Positions 49,783 through 61,828 of a stretch of DNA of 64,000 nucleotides are shown here, piece by piece. This DNA comes from Hippopus hippopus (lineage: Eukaryota; Mollusca; Bivalvia; Cardiida; Cardiidae), in contig OX328107.1 of assembly GCA_946811185.2 (NCBI GenBank), forward strand, positions 38,527,860 through 38,591,859. The letters run 5' to 3'. A program made the translations under genes and the position numbers. Below the pieces are notes generated by a model. It saw only the letters and a program-made list of their open reading frames with translations. It was not told where the DNA came from and made no database searches. The first letter of the stretch is position 1. Every line of letters starts with the position of its first letter.

Positions 49783-51826
49783 ATGACCCGAAGATTTAAC
49801 ATAGATATACAGAGATTTCCCCCCCTTCCAATCAGCCAATCAAATCTCAGGCCTCTCTTAAATTATCCAATCACAGAAGGTTTTAGAAAATCAAAATGGC
49901 GTCCAATCAGCCAATCAAATCTCATCCCTCTCTTCAAATTATCCAATCAGAAAAGCTTTGAGAAAATTCAATATTGCGCCCAATCAGCCAATCAAATTGC
50001 AGACACACCCCCACAATCATCCAATCAGAAAGCTCTGTGCCATTTGAAATGGCGCCCGAAAATATCGATAGAAAACAGTGAGCAAGAATCGGCATAAAAG
50101 TGGATTTAAAGTCTTCTTTGAAGGCTGTTATGCAGTCCTTGGCAAACTGCCAGGCATGCACCCTCCACCAATGCCAGATTTCACTGAAAATGGGCGAAAA
50201 TTTAAGAAAACAGGGTGACAGAAGACCTTGTTTTGGTGCCTTCTAGCACCTTGCAAGATTGACTTCCCCTGATCCCTTGATCCCTTAATTCGATCTGCTT
50301 TTCTAATTCAGGCCAACTGCCATACTGTACATTGATACTTTAAATATGCTAAGATGATCAATGTACAGTGTAGAAACCCCAGAAAATAAGAAAATAATGT
50401 CACAAGTGGCTAAAAAAGACTGAAAACTCTTTCAGTAGCAACTGCTTCCTATTGCATAAATCAAATAAAGGGAACTAAATTTTAATTTTTTTTTTAATCT
50501 CTTTTTACCGTAACAAGAAACCCAGTTACGTTGACTACCGTCTCATACGTGCCAGTTACGCACCCGCAAAAACACGAAAAATCGACTTACGGCACATTCC
50601 ATAGCAGACGACACCTGTTGCTTAAGTCAAATATAGGGATTTTTTTTGGTTCTTTTTCTCTTACTAGGGCCATTTTATTGGCATTGATACTTTGAATATG
50701 CTAAGATGATCAATGTACAGTGCAGAAACCCCAGAAGATAATGTCACAAGTGGCTAAAAAAGACTGAAAACTCTTTCAGTAGCAACTGATTTCTATTGCA
50801 TAAATCAAACAAAGGGAACTAAATTTTAATTTTTTTTTAAATCTCTTTTTATACAATGACAAGAAATCCAGTTGTGTTGACTACCGTCTCATACGTGCCA
50901 GTTACGCGCCCGCGAAAACATGAAAAATCGACTTACGGCACATTCCATAGCAGACGACACCTGTTGCTTAAGTCAAATATAGGGATTTTTTTTGGTTCTT
51001 TTTCTCTTACTAGGGCCATTGAAATGGCATTGATACTTTGAATTTGCTAAGATGATTAATGTACAGTGTAGAAATCCCAGAAAATAGTGTCACAAGTGGT
51101 TTCAAAAAACTGAAAACTCTTTCAGTAACAACTGATTTCTGTTGCATAGATCAAACAAAGGGAACTAAATTTTTATTTTTTTTTTTAATCTCTTTTTATA
51201 CCGTGACAAGAAATCCAGTTGATTTGACTACCGTCTCATACGTGCCAGTTATGCGCCCGCGAAAACATGAAAAATCGACTTACGGCACATTCCATAGCAG
51301 ACGACACCTGTTGCTTAAGTCGAATATAGGGATTTTTTTTTTTTTTCGTTTTCTCTTACTAGGGCCATTGAATTGGTTACGATGACTATCCCACCCATAC
51401 GTGACCGTTAGTGCTTTGCATAAAATCATAAAATCAATTTGGACACTTTCCGAGGCAAGTGATACCTGTTGCACATCAAAGAAAGGTAAACCAAATTCGT
51501 TTTCTTACCAGGGTCACGAAAAACATTGAACCAATTTTGGTGACCGTGTGAGTCATAAGTCTATTTTATGTTTAACCGCTGCGCAAAAACATTGATCCAG
51601 AAGCAACTGGTTGCTGTTGCATAAACTTTTTCCAATAAGAAATCTTGTTCTTGTTTGAGAATTCAGAAATAGGCCAATGAAATACAATAAGATGTAAGAA
51701 TGACTAATAATAAAAATAGGTAAAATAGATAAAATGGCAAAGTTGGGGATTCAACCTCTGACCATCAGGACCCAAAAAAGGTCTTGGTGCAGGGGTCAAA
51801 CCCTCTTTGCCATTGAATAGGCTGAA
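49783..51826 (+). repeat. Long unit R26 (2,044 bp), type B haplotype
   Basis: All four type B markers. It alone breaks the 14-bp palindrome upstream of the linker, reading gcaactggttgc near 51603. It is flanked by short units on both sides. Confidence 0.96.
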
Positions 51827-52740
51827 ATGACCCGAAGATTTAACATAGATATACAGAGATTTCCCCCCCTTCCAATCAGCCAATCAAATCTCAGGCCTCT
51901 CTTAAATTATCCAATCACAGAAGGTTTTAGAAAATCAAAATGGCGTCCAATCAGCCAATCAAATCTCATCCCTCTCTTCAAATTATCCAATCAGAAAAGC
52001 TTTGAGAAATTCAATATTAAAAAACTGAAAACTCTTTCAGTAACAACTGATTTCTGTTGCATAGATCAAAGAAAGGGAACTAAATTTTTATTTTTTTTTT
52101 TAATCTCTTTTTATACCGTGACAAGAAATCCAGTTGATTTGACTACCGTCTCATACGTGCCAGTTATGCTCCCGCAAAAACATGAAAAATCGACTTACGG
52201 CACATTCCATAGCAGACGACACCTGTTACTTAAGTCGAATATAGGGAATTTTTTTTTTTTCGTTTTCTCTTACTAGGGCCATTGAATTGGTTACGATGAC
52301 TATCCCACCCATACGTGACCGTTAGTGCTGTGCATAAAATCATAAAATCAATTTGGACACTTTCCGAGGCAAGTGATACCTGTTGCACATCAAAGAAAGG
52401 TAAACCAATTTCGGATTCTTACCAGGGTCACGAAAAACATTGAACCAATTTTGGTGACCGTGTGAGTCATAAGTCTATTTTATGTTTAACCGCTGCGCAA
52501 AAACATTGATCCAGAAGCAACCGGTTGCTGTTGCATAAACTTTTTCCAATAAGAAATCTTGTTCTTGTTTGAGAATTCAGAAATAGGCCAATGAAATACA
52601 ATAAGATGTAAGAATGACTAATAATAAAAATAGGTAAAATAGATAAAATGGCAAAGTTGGGGATTCAACCTCTGACCATCAGGACCCAAAAAAGGTCTTG
52701 GTGCAGGGGTCAAACCCTCTTTGCCATTGAATAGGCTGAA
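51827..52740 (+). repeat. Short unit R27 (914 bp)
   Basis: Same junction, at 52018/52019. It has gatcaaagaaag where R23 and R25 have gatcaaacaaag. Private changes are gctcccgcaaaaac near 52168, gttacttaag near 52226 and caatttcggattc near 52407. Confidence 0.97.
52018..52019 (+). other. Short-unit deletion junction, R27
   Basis: Identical join. This copy differs downstream by gatcaaagaaag, so it has exchanged sequence with another unit since the deletion. Confidence 0.95.
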
Positions 52741-54783
52741 ATGACCCGAAGATTTAACATAGATATATAGAGATTTCCCCCCCTTCCAATCAGCCAATCA
52801 AATCTCAGGCCTCTCTTAAATTATCCAATCACAGAAGGTTTTAGAAAATCAAAATGGCGTCCAATCAGCCAATCAAATCTCATCCCTCTCTTCAAATTAT
52901 CCAATCAGAAAAGCTTTGAGAAAATTCAATATTGCGCCCAATCAGCCAATCAAATTGCAGACACACCCCCACAATCATCCAATCAGAAAGCTCTGTGCCA
53001 TTTGAAATGGCGCCCGAAAATATCGATAGAAAACAGTGAGCAAGAATCGGCATAAAAGTGGATTTAAAGTCTTCTTTGAAGGCTGTTATGCAGTCCTTGG
53101 CAAACTGCCAGGCATGCACCCTCCACCAATGCCAGATTTCACTGAAAATGGGCGAAACTTTAAGAAAACAGGGTGACAGAAGACCTTGTTTTGGTGCCTT
53201 CTAGCACCTTGCAAGATTGACTTCCCCTGATCCCTTGATCCCTTAATTCGATCTGCTTTTCTAATTCAGGCCAACTGCCATACTGTACATTGATACTTTA
53301 AATATGCTAAGATGATCAATGTACAGTGTAGAAAGCCCAGAAAATAAGAAAATAATGTCACAAGTGGCTAAAAAAGACTGAAAACTCTTTCAGTAGCAAC
53401 TGCTTCCTATTGCATAAATCAAATAAAGGGAACTAAATTTTAATTTTTTTTTTAATCTCTTTTTACCGTAACAAGAAACCCAGTTACGTTGACTACCGTC
53501 TCATACGTGCCAGTTACGCATCCGCAAAAACACGAAAAATCGACTTACGGCACATTCCATAGCAGACGACACCTGTTGCTTAAGTCAAATATAGGGATTT
53601 TTTTTGGTTCTTTTTCTCTTACTAGGGCCATTTTATTGGCATTGATACTTTGAATATGCTAAGATGATCAATGTACAGTGCAGAAACCCCAGAAGATAAT
53701 GTCACAAGTGGCTAAAAAAGACTGAAAACTCTTTCAGTAGCAACTGATTTCTATTGCATAAATCAAACAAAGGGAACTAAATTTTAATTTTTTTTTAAAT
53801 CTCTTTTTATACAATGACAAGAAATCCAGTTGTGTTGACTACCGTCTCATACGTGCCAGTTACGCGCCCGCGAAAACATGAAAAATCGACTTACGGCACA
53901 TTCCATAGCAGACGACACCTGTTGCTTAAGTCAAATATAGGGATTTTTTTTGGTTCTTTTTCTCTTACTAGGGCCATTGAAATGGCATTGATACTTTGAA
54001 TTTGCTAAGATGATTAATGTACAGTGTAGAAATCCCAGAAAATAGTGTCACAAGTGGTTTCAAAAAACTGAAAACTCTTTCAGTAACAACTGATTTCTGT
54101 TGCATAGATCAAACAAAGGGAACTAAATTTTTATTTTTTTTTTTAATCTCTTTTTATACCGTGACAAGAAATCCAGTTGATTTGACTACCGTCTCATACG
54201 TGCCAGTTATGCGCCCGCGAAAACATGAAAAATCGACTTACGGCACATTCCATAGCAGACGACACCTGTTGCTTAAGTCGAATATAGGGAATTTTTTTTT
54301 TTTCGTTTTCTCTTACTAGGGCCATTGAATTGGTTACGATGACTATCCCACCCATACGTGACCGTTAGTGCTGTGCATAAAATCATAAAATCAATTTGGA
54401 CACTTTCCGAGGCAAGTGATACCTGTTGCACATCAAAGAAAGTTAAACCAAATTCGTTTTCTTACCAGGGTCACGAAAAACATTGAACCAATTTTGGTGA
54501 CCGTGTGAGTCATAAGTCTATTTTATGTTTAACCGCTGCGCAAAAACATTGATCCAGAAGCAACCGGTTGCTGTTGCATAAACTTTTTCCAATAAGAAAT
54601 CTTGTTCTTGTTTGAGAATTCAGAAATAGGCCAATGAAATACAATAAGATGTAAGAATGACTAATAATAAAAATAGGTAAAATAGATAAAATGGCAAAGT
54701 TGGGGATTCAACCTCTGACCATCAGGACCCAAAAAAGGTCTTGGTGCAGGGGTCAAACCCTCTTTGCCATTGAATAGGCTGAA
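52741..54783 (+). repeat. Long unit R28 (2,043 bp), partial type B
   Basis: Follows a short unit and has gagaaaattc and gtggtttc, but not gggattt or gtgctttg, so it looks like a mosaic. It shares gcgaaactt (53152) with R21, gaaagccc with R11, R12 and R16, and aaagttaaac (near 54441) with R20. Confidence 0.96.
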
Positions 54784-56826
54784 ATGACCCGAAGATTTAA
54801 CATAGATATACAGAGATTTCCCCCCCTTCCAATCAGCCAATCAAATCTCAGGCCTCTCTTAAATTATCCAATCACAGAAGGTTTTAGAAAATCAAAATGG
54901 CGTCCAATCAGCCAATCAAATCTCATCCCTCTCTTCAAATTATCCAATCAGAAAAGCTTTGAGAAATTCAATATTGCGCCCAATCAGCCAATCAAATTGC
55001 AGACACACCCCCACAATCATCCAATCAGAAAGCTCTGTGCCATTTGAAATGGCGCCCGAAAATATCGATAGAAAACAGTGAGCAAGAATCGGCATAAAAG
55101 TGGATTTAAAGTCTTCTTTGAAGGCTGTTATGCAGTCCTTGGCAAACTGCCAGGCATGCACCCTCCACCAATGCCAGATTTCACTGAAAATGGGCGAAAA
55201 TTTAAGAAAACAGGGTGACAGAAGACCTTGTTTTGGTGCCTTCTAGCACCTTGCAAGATTGACTTCCCCTGATCCCTTGATCCCTTAATTCGATCTGCTT
55301 TTCTAATTCAGGCCAACTGCCATACTGTACATTGATACTTTAAATATGCTAAGATGATCAATGTACAGTGTAGAAACCCCAGAAAATAAGAAAATAATGT
55401 CACAAGTGACTAAAAAAGACTGAAAACTCTTTCAGTAGCAACTGCTTCCTATTGCATAAATCAAATAAAGGGAACTAAATTTTAATTTTTTTTTTAATCT
55501 CTTTTTACCGTAACAAGAAACCCAGTTACGTTGACTACCGTCTCATACGTGCCAGTTACGCACCCGCAAAAACACGAAAAATCGACTTACGGCACATTCC
55601 ATAGCAGACGACACCTGTTGCTTAAGTCAAATATAGGGATTTTTTTTGGTTCTTTTTCTCTTACTAGGGCCATTTTATTGGCATTGATACTTTGAATATG
55701 CTAAGATGATCAATGTACAGTGCAGAAACCCCAGAAGATAATGTCACAAGTGGCTAAAAAAGACTGAAAACTCTTTCAGTAGCAACTGATTTCTATTGCA
55801 TAAATCAAACAAAGGGAACTAAATTTTAATTTTTTTTTAAATCTCTTTTTATACAATGACAAGAAATCCAGTTGTGTTGACTACCGTCTCATACGTGCCA
55901 GTTACGCGCCCGCGAAAACATGAAAAATCGACTTACGGCACATTCCATAGCAGACGACACCTGTTGCTTAAGTCAAATATAGGGATTTTTTTTGGTTCTT
56001 TTTCTCTTACTAGGGCCATTGAAATGGCATTGATACTTTGAATTTGCTAAGATGATTAATGTACAGTGTAGAAATCCCAGAAAATAGTGTCACAAGTGGC
56101 TTCAAAAAACTGAAAACTCTTTCAGTAACAACTGATTTCTGTTGCATAGATCAAAGAAAGGGAACTAAATTTTTATTTTTTTTTTTAATCTCTTTTTATA
56201 CCGTGACAAGAAATCCAGTTGATTTGACTACCGTCTCATACGTGCCAGTTATGCGCCCGCGAAAACATGAAAAATCGACTTACGGCACATTCCATAGCAG
56301 ACGACACCTGTTGCTTAAGTCGAATATAGGGAATTTTTTTTTTTTTCGTTTTCTCTTACTAGGGCCATTGAATTGGTTACGATGACTATCCCACCCATAC
56401 GTGACCGTTAGTGCTGTGCATAAAATCATAAAATCAATTTGGACACTTTCCGAGGCAAGTGATACCTGTTGCACATCAAAGAAAGGTAAACCAAATTCGT
56501 TTTCTTACCAGGGTCACGAAAAACATTGAACCAATTTTGGTGACCGTGTGAGTCATAAGTCTATTTTATGTTTAACCGCTGCGCAAAAACATTGATCCAG
56601 AAGCAACCGGTTGCTGTTGCATAAACTTTTTCCAATAAGAAATCTTGTTCTTGTTTGAGAATTCAGAAATAGGCCAATGAAATACAATAAGATGTAAGAA
56701 TGACTAATAATAAAAATAGGTAAAATAGATAAAATGGCAAAGTTGGGGATTCAACCTCTGACCATCAGGACCCAAAAAAGGTCTTGGTGCAGGGGTCAAA
56801 CCCTCTTTGCCATTGAATAGGCTGAA
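54784..56826 (+). repeat. Long unit R29 (2,043 bp)
   Basis: gttatgcag, gatcaaagaaag, tcgac. Shares cacaagtgac at 55401 only with R18, exactly 19,080 bp upstream. Confidence 0.96.
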
Positions 56827-58868
56827 ATGACCCGAAGATTTAACATAGATATACAGAGATTTCCCCCCCTTCCAATCAGCCAATCAAATCTCAGGCCTCT
56901 CTTAAATTATCCAATCACAGAAGGTTTTAGAAAATCAAAATGGCGTCCAATCAGCCAATCAAATCTCATCCCTCTCTTCAAATTATCCAATCAGAAAAGC
57001 TTTGAGAAATTCAATATTGCGCCCAATCAGCCAATCAAATTGCAGACACACCCCCACAATCATCCAATCAGAAAGCTCTGTGCCATTTGAAATGGCGCCC
57101 GAAAATATCCATAGAAAACAGTGAGCAAGAATCGGCATAAAAGTGGATTTAAAGTCTTCTTTGAAGGCTGTTATGCAGTCCTTGGCAAACTGCCAGGCAT
57201 GCACCCTCCACCAATGCCAGATTTCACTGAAAATGGGCGAAAATTTAAGAAAACAGGGTGACAGAAGACCTTGTTTTGGTGCCTTCTAGCACCTTGCAAG
57301 ATTGACTTCCCCTGATCCCTTGATCCCTTAATTCGATCTGCTTTTCTAATTCAGGCCAACTGCCATACTGTACATTGATACTTTAAATATGCTAAGATGA
57401 TCAATGTACAGTGTAGAAACCCCAGAAAATAAGAAAATAATGTCACAAGTGGCTAAAAAAGACTGAAAACTCTTTCAGTAGCAACTGCTTCCTATTGCAT
57501 AAATCAAATAAAGGGAACTAAATTTTAATTTTTTTTTTAATCTCTTTTTACCGTAACAAGAAACCCAGTTACGTTGACTACCGTCTCATACGTGCCAGTT
57601 ACGCACCCGCAAAAACACGAAAAATCGACTTACGGCACATTCCATAGCAGACGACACCTGTTGCTTAAGTCAAATATAGGGATTTTTTTGGTTCTTTTTC
57701 TCTTACTAGGGCCATTTTATTGGCATTGATACTTTGAATATGCTAAGATGATCAATGTACAGTGCAGAAACCCCAGAAGATAATGTCACAAGTGGCTAAA
57801 AAAGACTGAAAACTCTTTCAGTAGCAACTGATTTCTATTGCATAAATCAAACAAAGGGAACTAAATTTTAATTTTTTTTTAAATCTCTTTTTATAGAATG
57901 ACAAGAAATCCAGGTGGGTTGACTACCGTCTCATACGTGCCAGTTACGCGCCCGCGAAAACATGAAAAATCGACTTACGGCACATTCCATAGCAGACGAC
58001 ACCTGTTGCTTAAGTCAAATATAGGGATTTTTTTTGGTTCTTTTTCTCTTACTAGGGCCATTGAAATGGCATTGATACTTTGAATTTGCTAAGATGATTA
58101 ATGTACAGTGTAGAAATCCCAGAAAATAGTGTCACAAGTGGCTTCAAAAAACTGAAAACTCTTTCAGTAACAACTGATTTCTGTTGCATAGATCAAACAA
58201 AGGGAACTAAATTTTTATTTTTTTTTTTAATCTCTTTTTATACCGTGACAAGAAATCCAGTTGATTTGACTACCGTCTCATACGTGCCAGTTATGCGCCC
58301 GCGAAAACATGAAAAATTGACTTACGGCACATTCCATAGCAGACGACACCTGTTGCTTAAGTCGAATATAGGGAATTTTTTTTTTTTTCGTTTTCTCTTA
58401 CTAGGGCCATTGAATTGGTTACGATGACTATCCCACCCATACGTGACCGTTAGTGCTGTGCATAAAATCATAAAATCAATTTGGACACTTTCCGAGGCAA
58501 GTGATACCTGTTGCACATCAAAGAAAGGTAAACCAAATTCGTTTTCTTACCAGGGTCACGAAAAACATTGAACCAATTTTGGTGACCGTGTGAGTCATAA
58601 GTCTATTTCATGTTTAACCGCTGCGCAAAAACATTGATCCAGAAGCAACCGGTTGCTGTTGCATAAACTTTTTCCAATAAGAAATCTTGTTCTTGTTAGA
58701 GAATTCAGAAATAGGCCAATGAAATACAATAAGATGTAAGAATGACTAATAATAAAAATAGGTAAAATAGATAAAATGGCAAAGTTGGGGATTCAACCTC
58801 TGACCATCAGGACCCAAAAAAGGTCTTGGTGCAGGGGTCAAACCCTCTTTGCCATTGAATAGGCTGAA
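56827..58868 (+). repeat. Long unit R30 (2,042 bp)
   Basis: Private change tatccata near 57106 destroys the TATCGATA palindrome. It has a shortened T-run near 57684, tatagaatgac near 57892, ccaggtgggttg near 57909 and cttgttagag near 58691. It shares tatttcatg near 58606 with R31. Confidence 0.96.
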
Positions 58869-60912
58869 ATGACCCGAAGATTTAACATAGATATACAGAG
58901 ATTTCCCCCCCTTCCAATCAGCCAATCAAATCTCAGGCCTCTCTTAAATTATCCAATCACAGAAGGTTTTAGAAAATCAAAATGGCGTCCAATCAGCCAA
59001 TCAAATCTCATCCCTCTCTTCAAATTATCCAATCAGAAAAGCTTTGAGAAATTCAATATTGCGCCCAATCAGCCAATCAAATTGCAGACACACCCCCACA
59101 ATCATCCAATCAGAAAGCTCTGTGCCATTTGAAATGGCGCCCGAAAATATCGATAGAAAACAGTGAGTAAGAATCGGCATAAAAGTGGATTTAAAGTCTT
59201 CTTTGAAGGCTGTTATGCAGTCCTTGGCAAACTGCCAGGCATGCACCCTCCACCAATGCCAGATTTCACTGAAAATGGGCGAAAATTTAAGAAAACAGGG
59301 TGACAGAAGACCTTGTTTTGGTGCCTTCTAGCACCTTGCAAGATTGACTTCCCCTGATCCCTTGATCCCTTAATTCGATCTGCTTTTCTAATTCAGGCCA
59401 ACTGCCATACTGTACATTGATACTTTAAATATGCTAAGATGATCAATGTACAGTGTAGAAACCCCAGAAAATAAGAAAATAATGTCACAAGTGGCTAAAA
59501 AAGACTGAAAACTCTTTCAGTAGCAACTGCTTCCTATTGCATAAATCAAATAAAGGGAACTAAATTTTAATTTTTTTTTTAATCTCTTTTTACCGTAACA
59601 AGAAACCCAGTTACGTTGACTACCGTCTCATACGTGCCAGTTACGCACCCGCAAAAACACGAAAAATCGACTTACGGCACATTCCATAGCAGACGACACC
59701 TGTTGCTTAAGTCAAATATAGGGATTTTTTTTGGTTCTTTTTCTCTTACTAGGGCCATTTTATTGGCATTGATACTTTGAATATGCTAAGATGATCAATG
59801 TACAGTGCAGAAACCCCAGAAGATAATGTCACAAGTGGCTAAAAAAGACTGAAAACTCTTTCAGTAGCAACTGATTTCTATTGCATAAATCAAACAAAGG
59901 GAACTAAATTTTAATTTTTTTTTAAATCTCTTTTTATACAATGACAAGAAATCCAGTTGTGTTGACTACCGTCTCATACGTGCCAGTTACGCGCCCGCGA
60001 AAACATGAAAAATCGACTTACGGCACATTCCATAGCAGACGACACCTGTTGCTTAAGTCAAATATAGGGATTTTTTTTGGTTCTTTTTCTCTTACTAGGG
60101 CCATTGAAATGGCATTGATACTTTGAATTTGCTAAGATGATTAATGTACAGTGTAGAAATCCCAGAAAATAGTGTCACAAGTGGCTTCAAAAAACTGAAA
60201 ACTCTTTCAGTAACAACTGATTTCTGTTGCATAGATCAAACAAAGGGAACTAAATTTTTATTTTTTTTTTTAATCTCTTTTTATACCGTGACAAGAAATC
60301 CAGTTGATTTGACTACCGTCTCATACGTGCCAGTTATGCGCCCGCGAAAACATGAAAAATTGACTTACGGCACATTCCATAGCAGACGACACCTGTTGCT
60401 TAAGTCGAATATAGGGAATTTTTTTTTTTTTTCGTTTTCTCTTACTAGGGCCATTGAATTGGTTACGATGACTATCCCACCCATACGTGACCGTTAGTGC
60501 TGTGCATAAAATCATAAAATCAATTTGGACACTTTCCGAGGCAAGTGATACCTGTTGCACATCAAAGAAAGGTAAACCAAATTCGTTTTCTTACCAGGGT
60601 CACGAAAAACATTGAACCAATTTTGGTGACCGTGTGAGTCATAAGTCTATTTCATGTTTAACCGCTGCGCAAAAACATTGATCCAGAAGCAACCGGTTGC
60701 TGTTGCATAAACTTTTTCCAATAAGAAATCTTGTTCTTGTTTGAGAATTCAGAAATAGGCCAATGAAATACAATAAGATGTAAGAATGACTAATAATAAA
60801 AATAGGTAAAATAGATAAAATGGCAAAGTTGGGGATTCAACCTCTGACCATCAGGACCCAAAAAAGGTCTTGGTGCAGGGGTCAAACCCTCTTTGCCATT
60901 GAATAGGCTGAA
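58869..60912 (+). repeat. Long unit R31 (2,044 bp)
   Basis: Precedes the fourth short unit. It shares tatttcatg near 60649 with R30 and has a private gtgagtaag near 59163. The ttgac state of the left half reappears here and in R30. Confidence 0.96.
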
Positions 60913-61828
60913 ATGACCCGAAGATTTAACATAGATATACAGAGATTCCCCCCCTTCCAATCAGCCAATCAAATCTCAGGCCTCTCTTAAATTATCCAAT
61001 CACAGAAGGTTTTAGAAAATCAAAATGGCGTCCAATCAGCCAATCAAATCTCATCCCTCTCTTCAAATTATCCAATCAGAAAAGCTTTGAGAAATTCAAT
61101 ATTAAAAAACTGAAAACTCTTTCAGTAACAACTGATTTCTGTTGCATAGATCAAAGAAAGGGAACTAAATTTTTATTTTTTTTTTTAATCTCTTTTTATA
61201 CCGTGACAAGAAATCCAGTTGATTCGACTACCGTCTCATACGTGCCAGTTATGCGCCCGCGAAAACATGAAAAATCGACTTACGGCACATTCCATAGCAG
61301 ACGACACCTGTTGCTTAAGTCGAATATAGGGAATTTTTTTTTTTTTTTCGTTTTCTCTTACTAGGGCCATTGAATTGGTTACGATGACTATCCCACCCAT
61401 ACGTGACCGTTAGTGCTGTGCATAAAATCATAAAATCAATTTGGACACTTTCCGAGGCAAGTGATACCTGTTGCACATCAAAGAAAGGTAAACCAAATTC
61501 GTTTTCTTACCAGGGTCACGAAAAACATTGAACCAATTTTGGTGACCGTGTGAGTCATAAGTCTATTTTATGTTTAACCGCTGCGCAAAAACATTGATCC
61601 AGAAGCAACCGGTTGCTGTTGCATAAACTTTTTCCAATAAGAAATCTTGTTCTTGTTTGAGAATTCAGAAATAGGCCAATGAAATACAATAAGATGTAAG
61701 AATGACTAATAATAAAAATAGGTAAAATAGATAAAATGGCAAAGTTGGGGATTCAACCTCTGACCATCAGGACCCAAAAAAGGTCTTGGTGCAGGGGTCA
61801 AACCCTCTTTGCCATTGGATAGGCTGAA
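60913..61828 (+). repeat. Short unit R32 (916 bp), isolated
   Basis: Same junction as the other short units, at 61103/61104, but lying about 8.2 kb beyond the R23-R27 cluster. One T is lost before the C-run (gattccccccc). A private change gives gattcgac near 61222. The bases before the next mark read ttggatagg. Confidence 0.97.
61103..61104 (+). other. Short-unit deletion junction, R32
   Basis: Identical join in the isolated fourth short unit, again followed by gatcaaagaaag as in R27. Confidence 0.95.

Larger units (their letters stand above)
49783..52740 (+). repeat. Long+short composite repeat, copy 3 (2,958 bp)
   Basis: Type B long unit R26 plus short unit R27. The long members of copies 2 and 3 share all four type B markers, as expected if the pair was amplified as one block. 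Confidence 0.85.
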
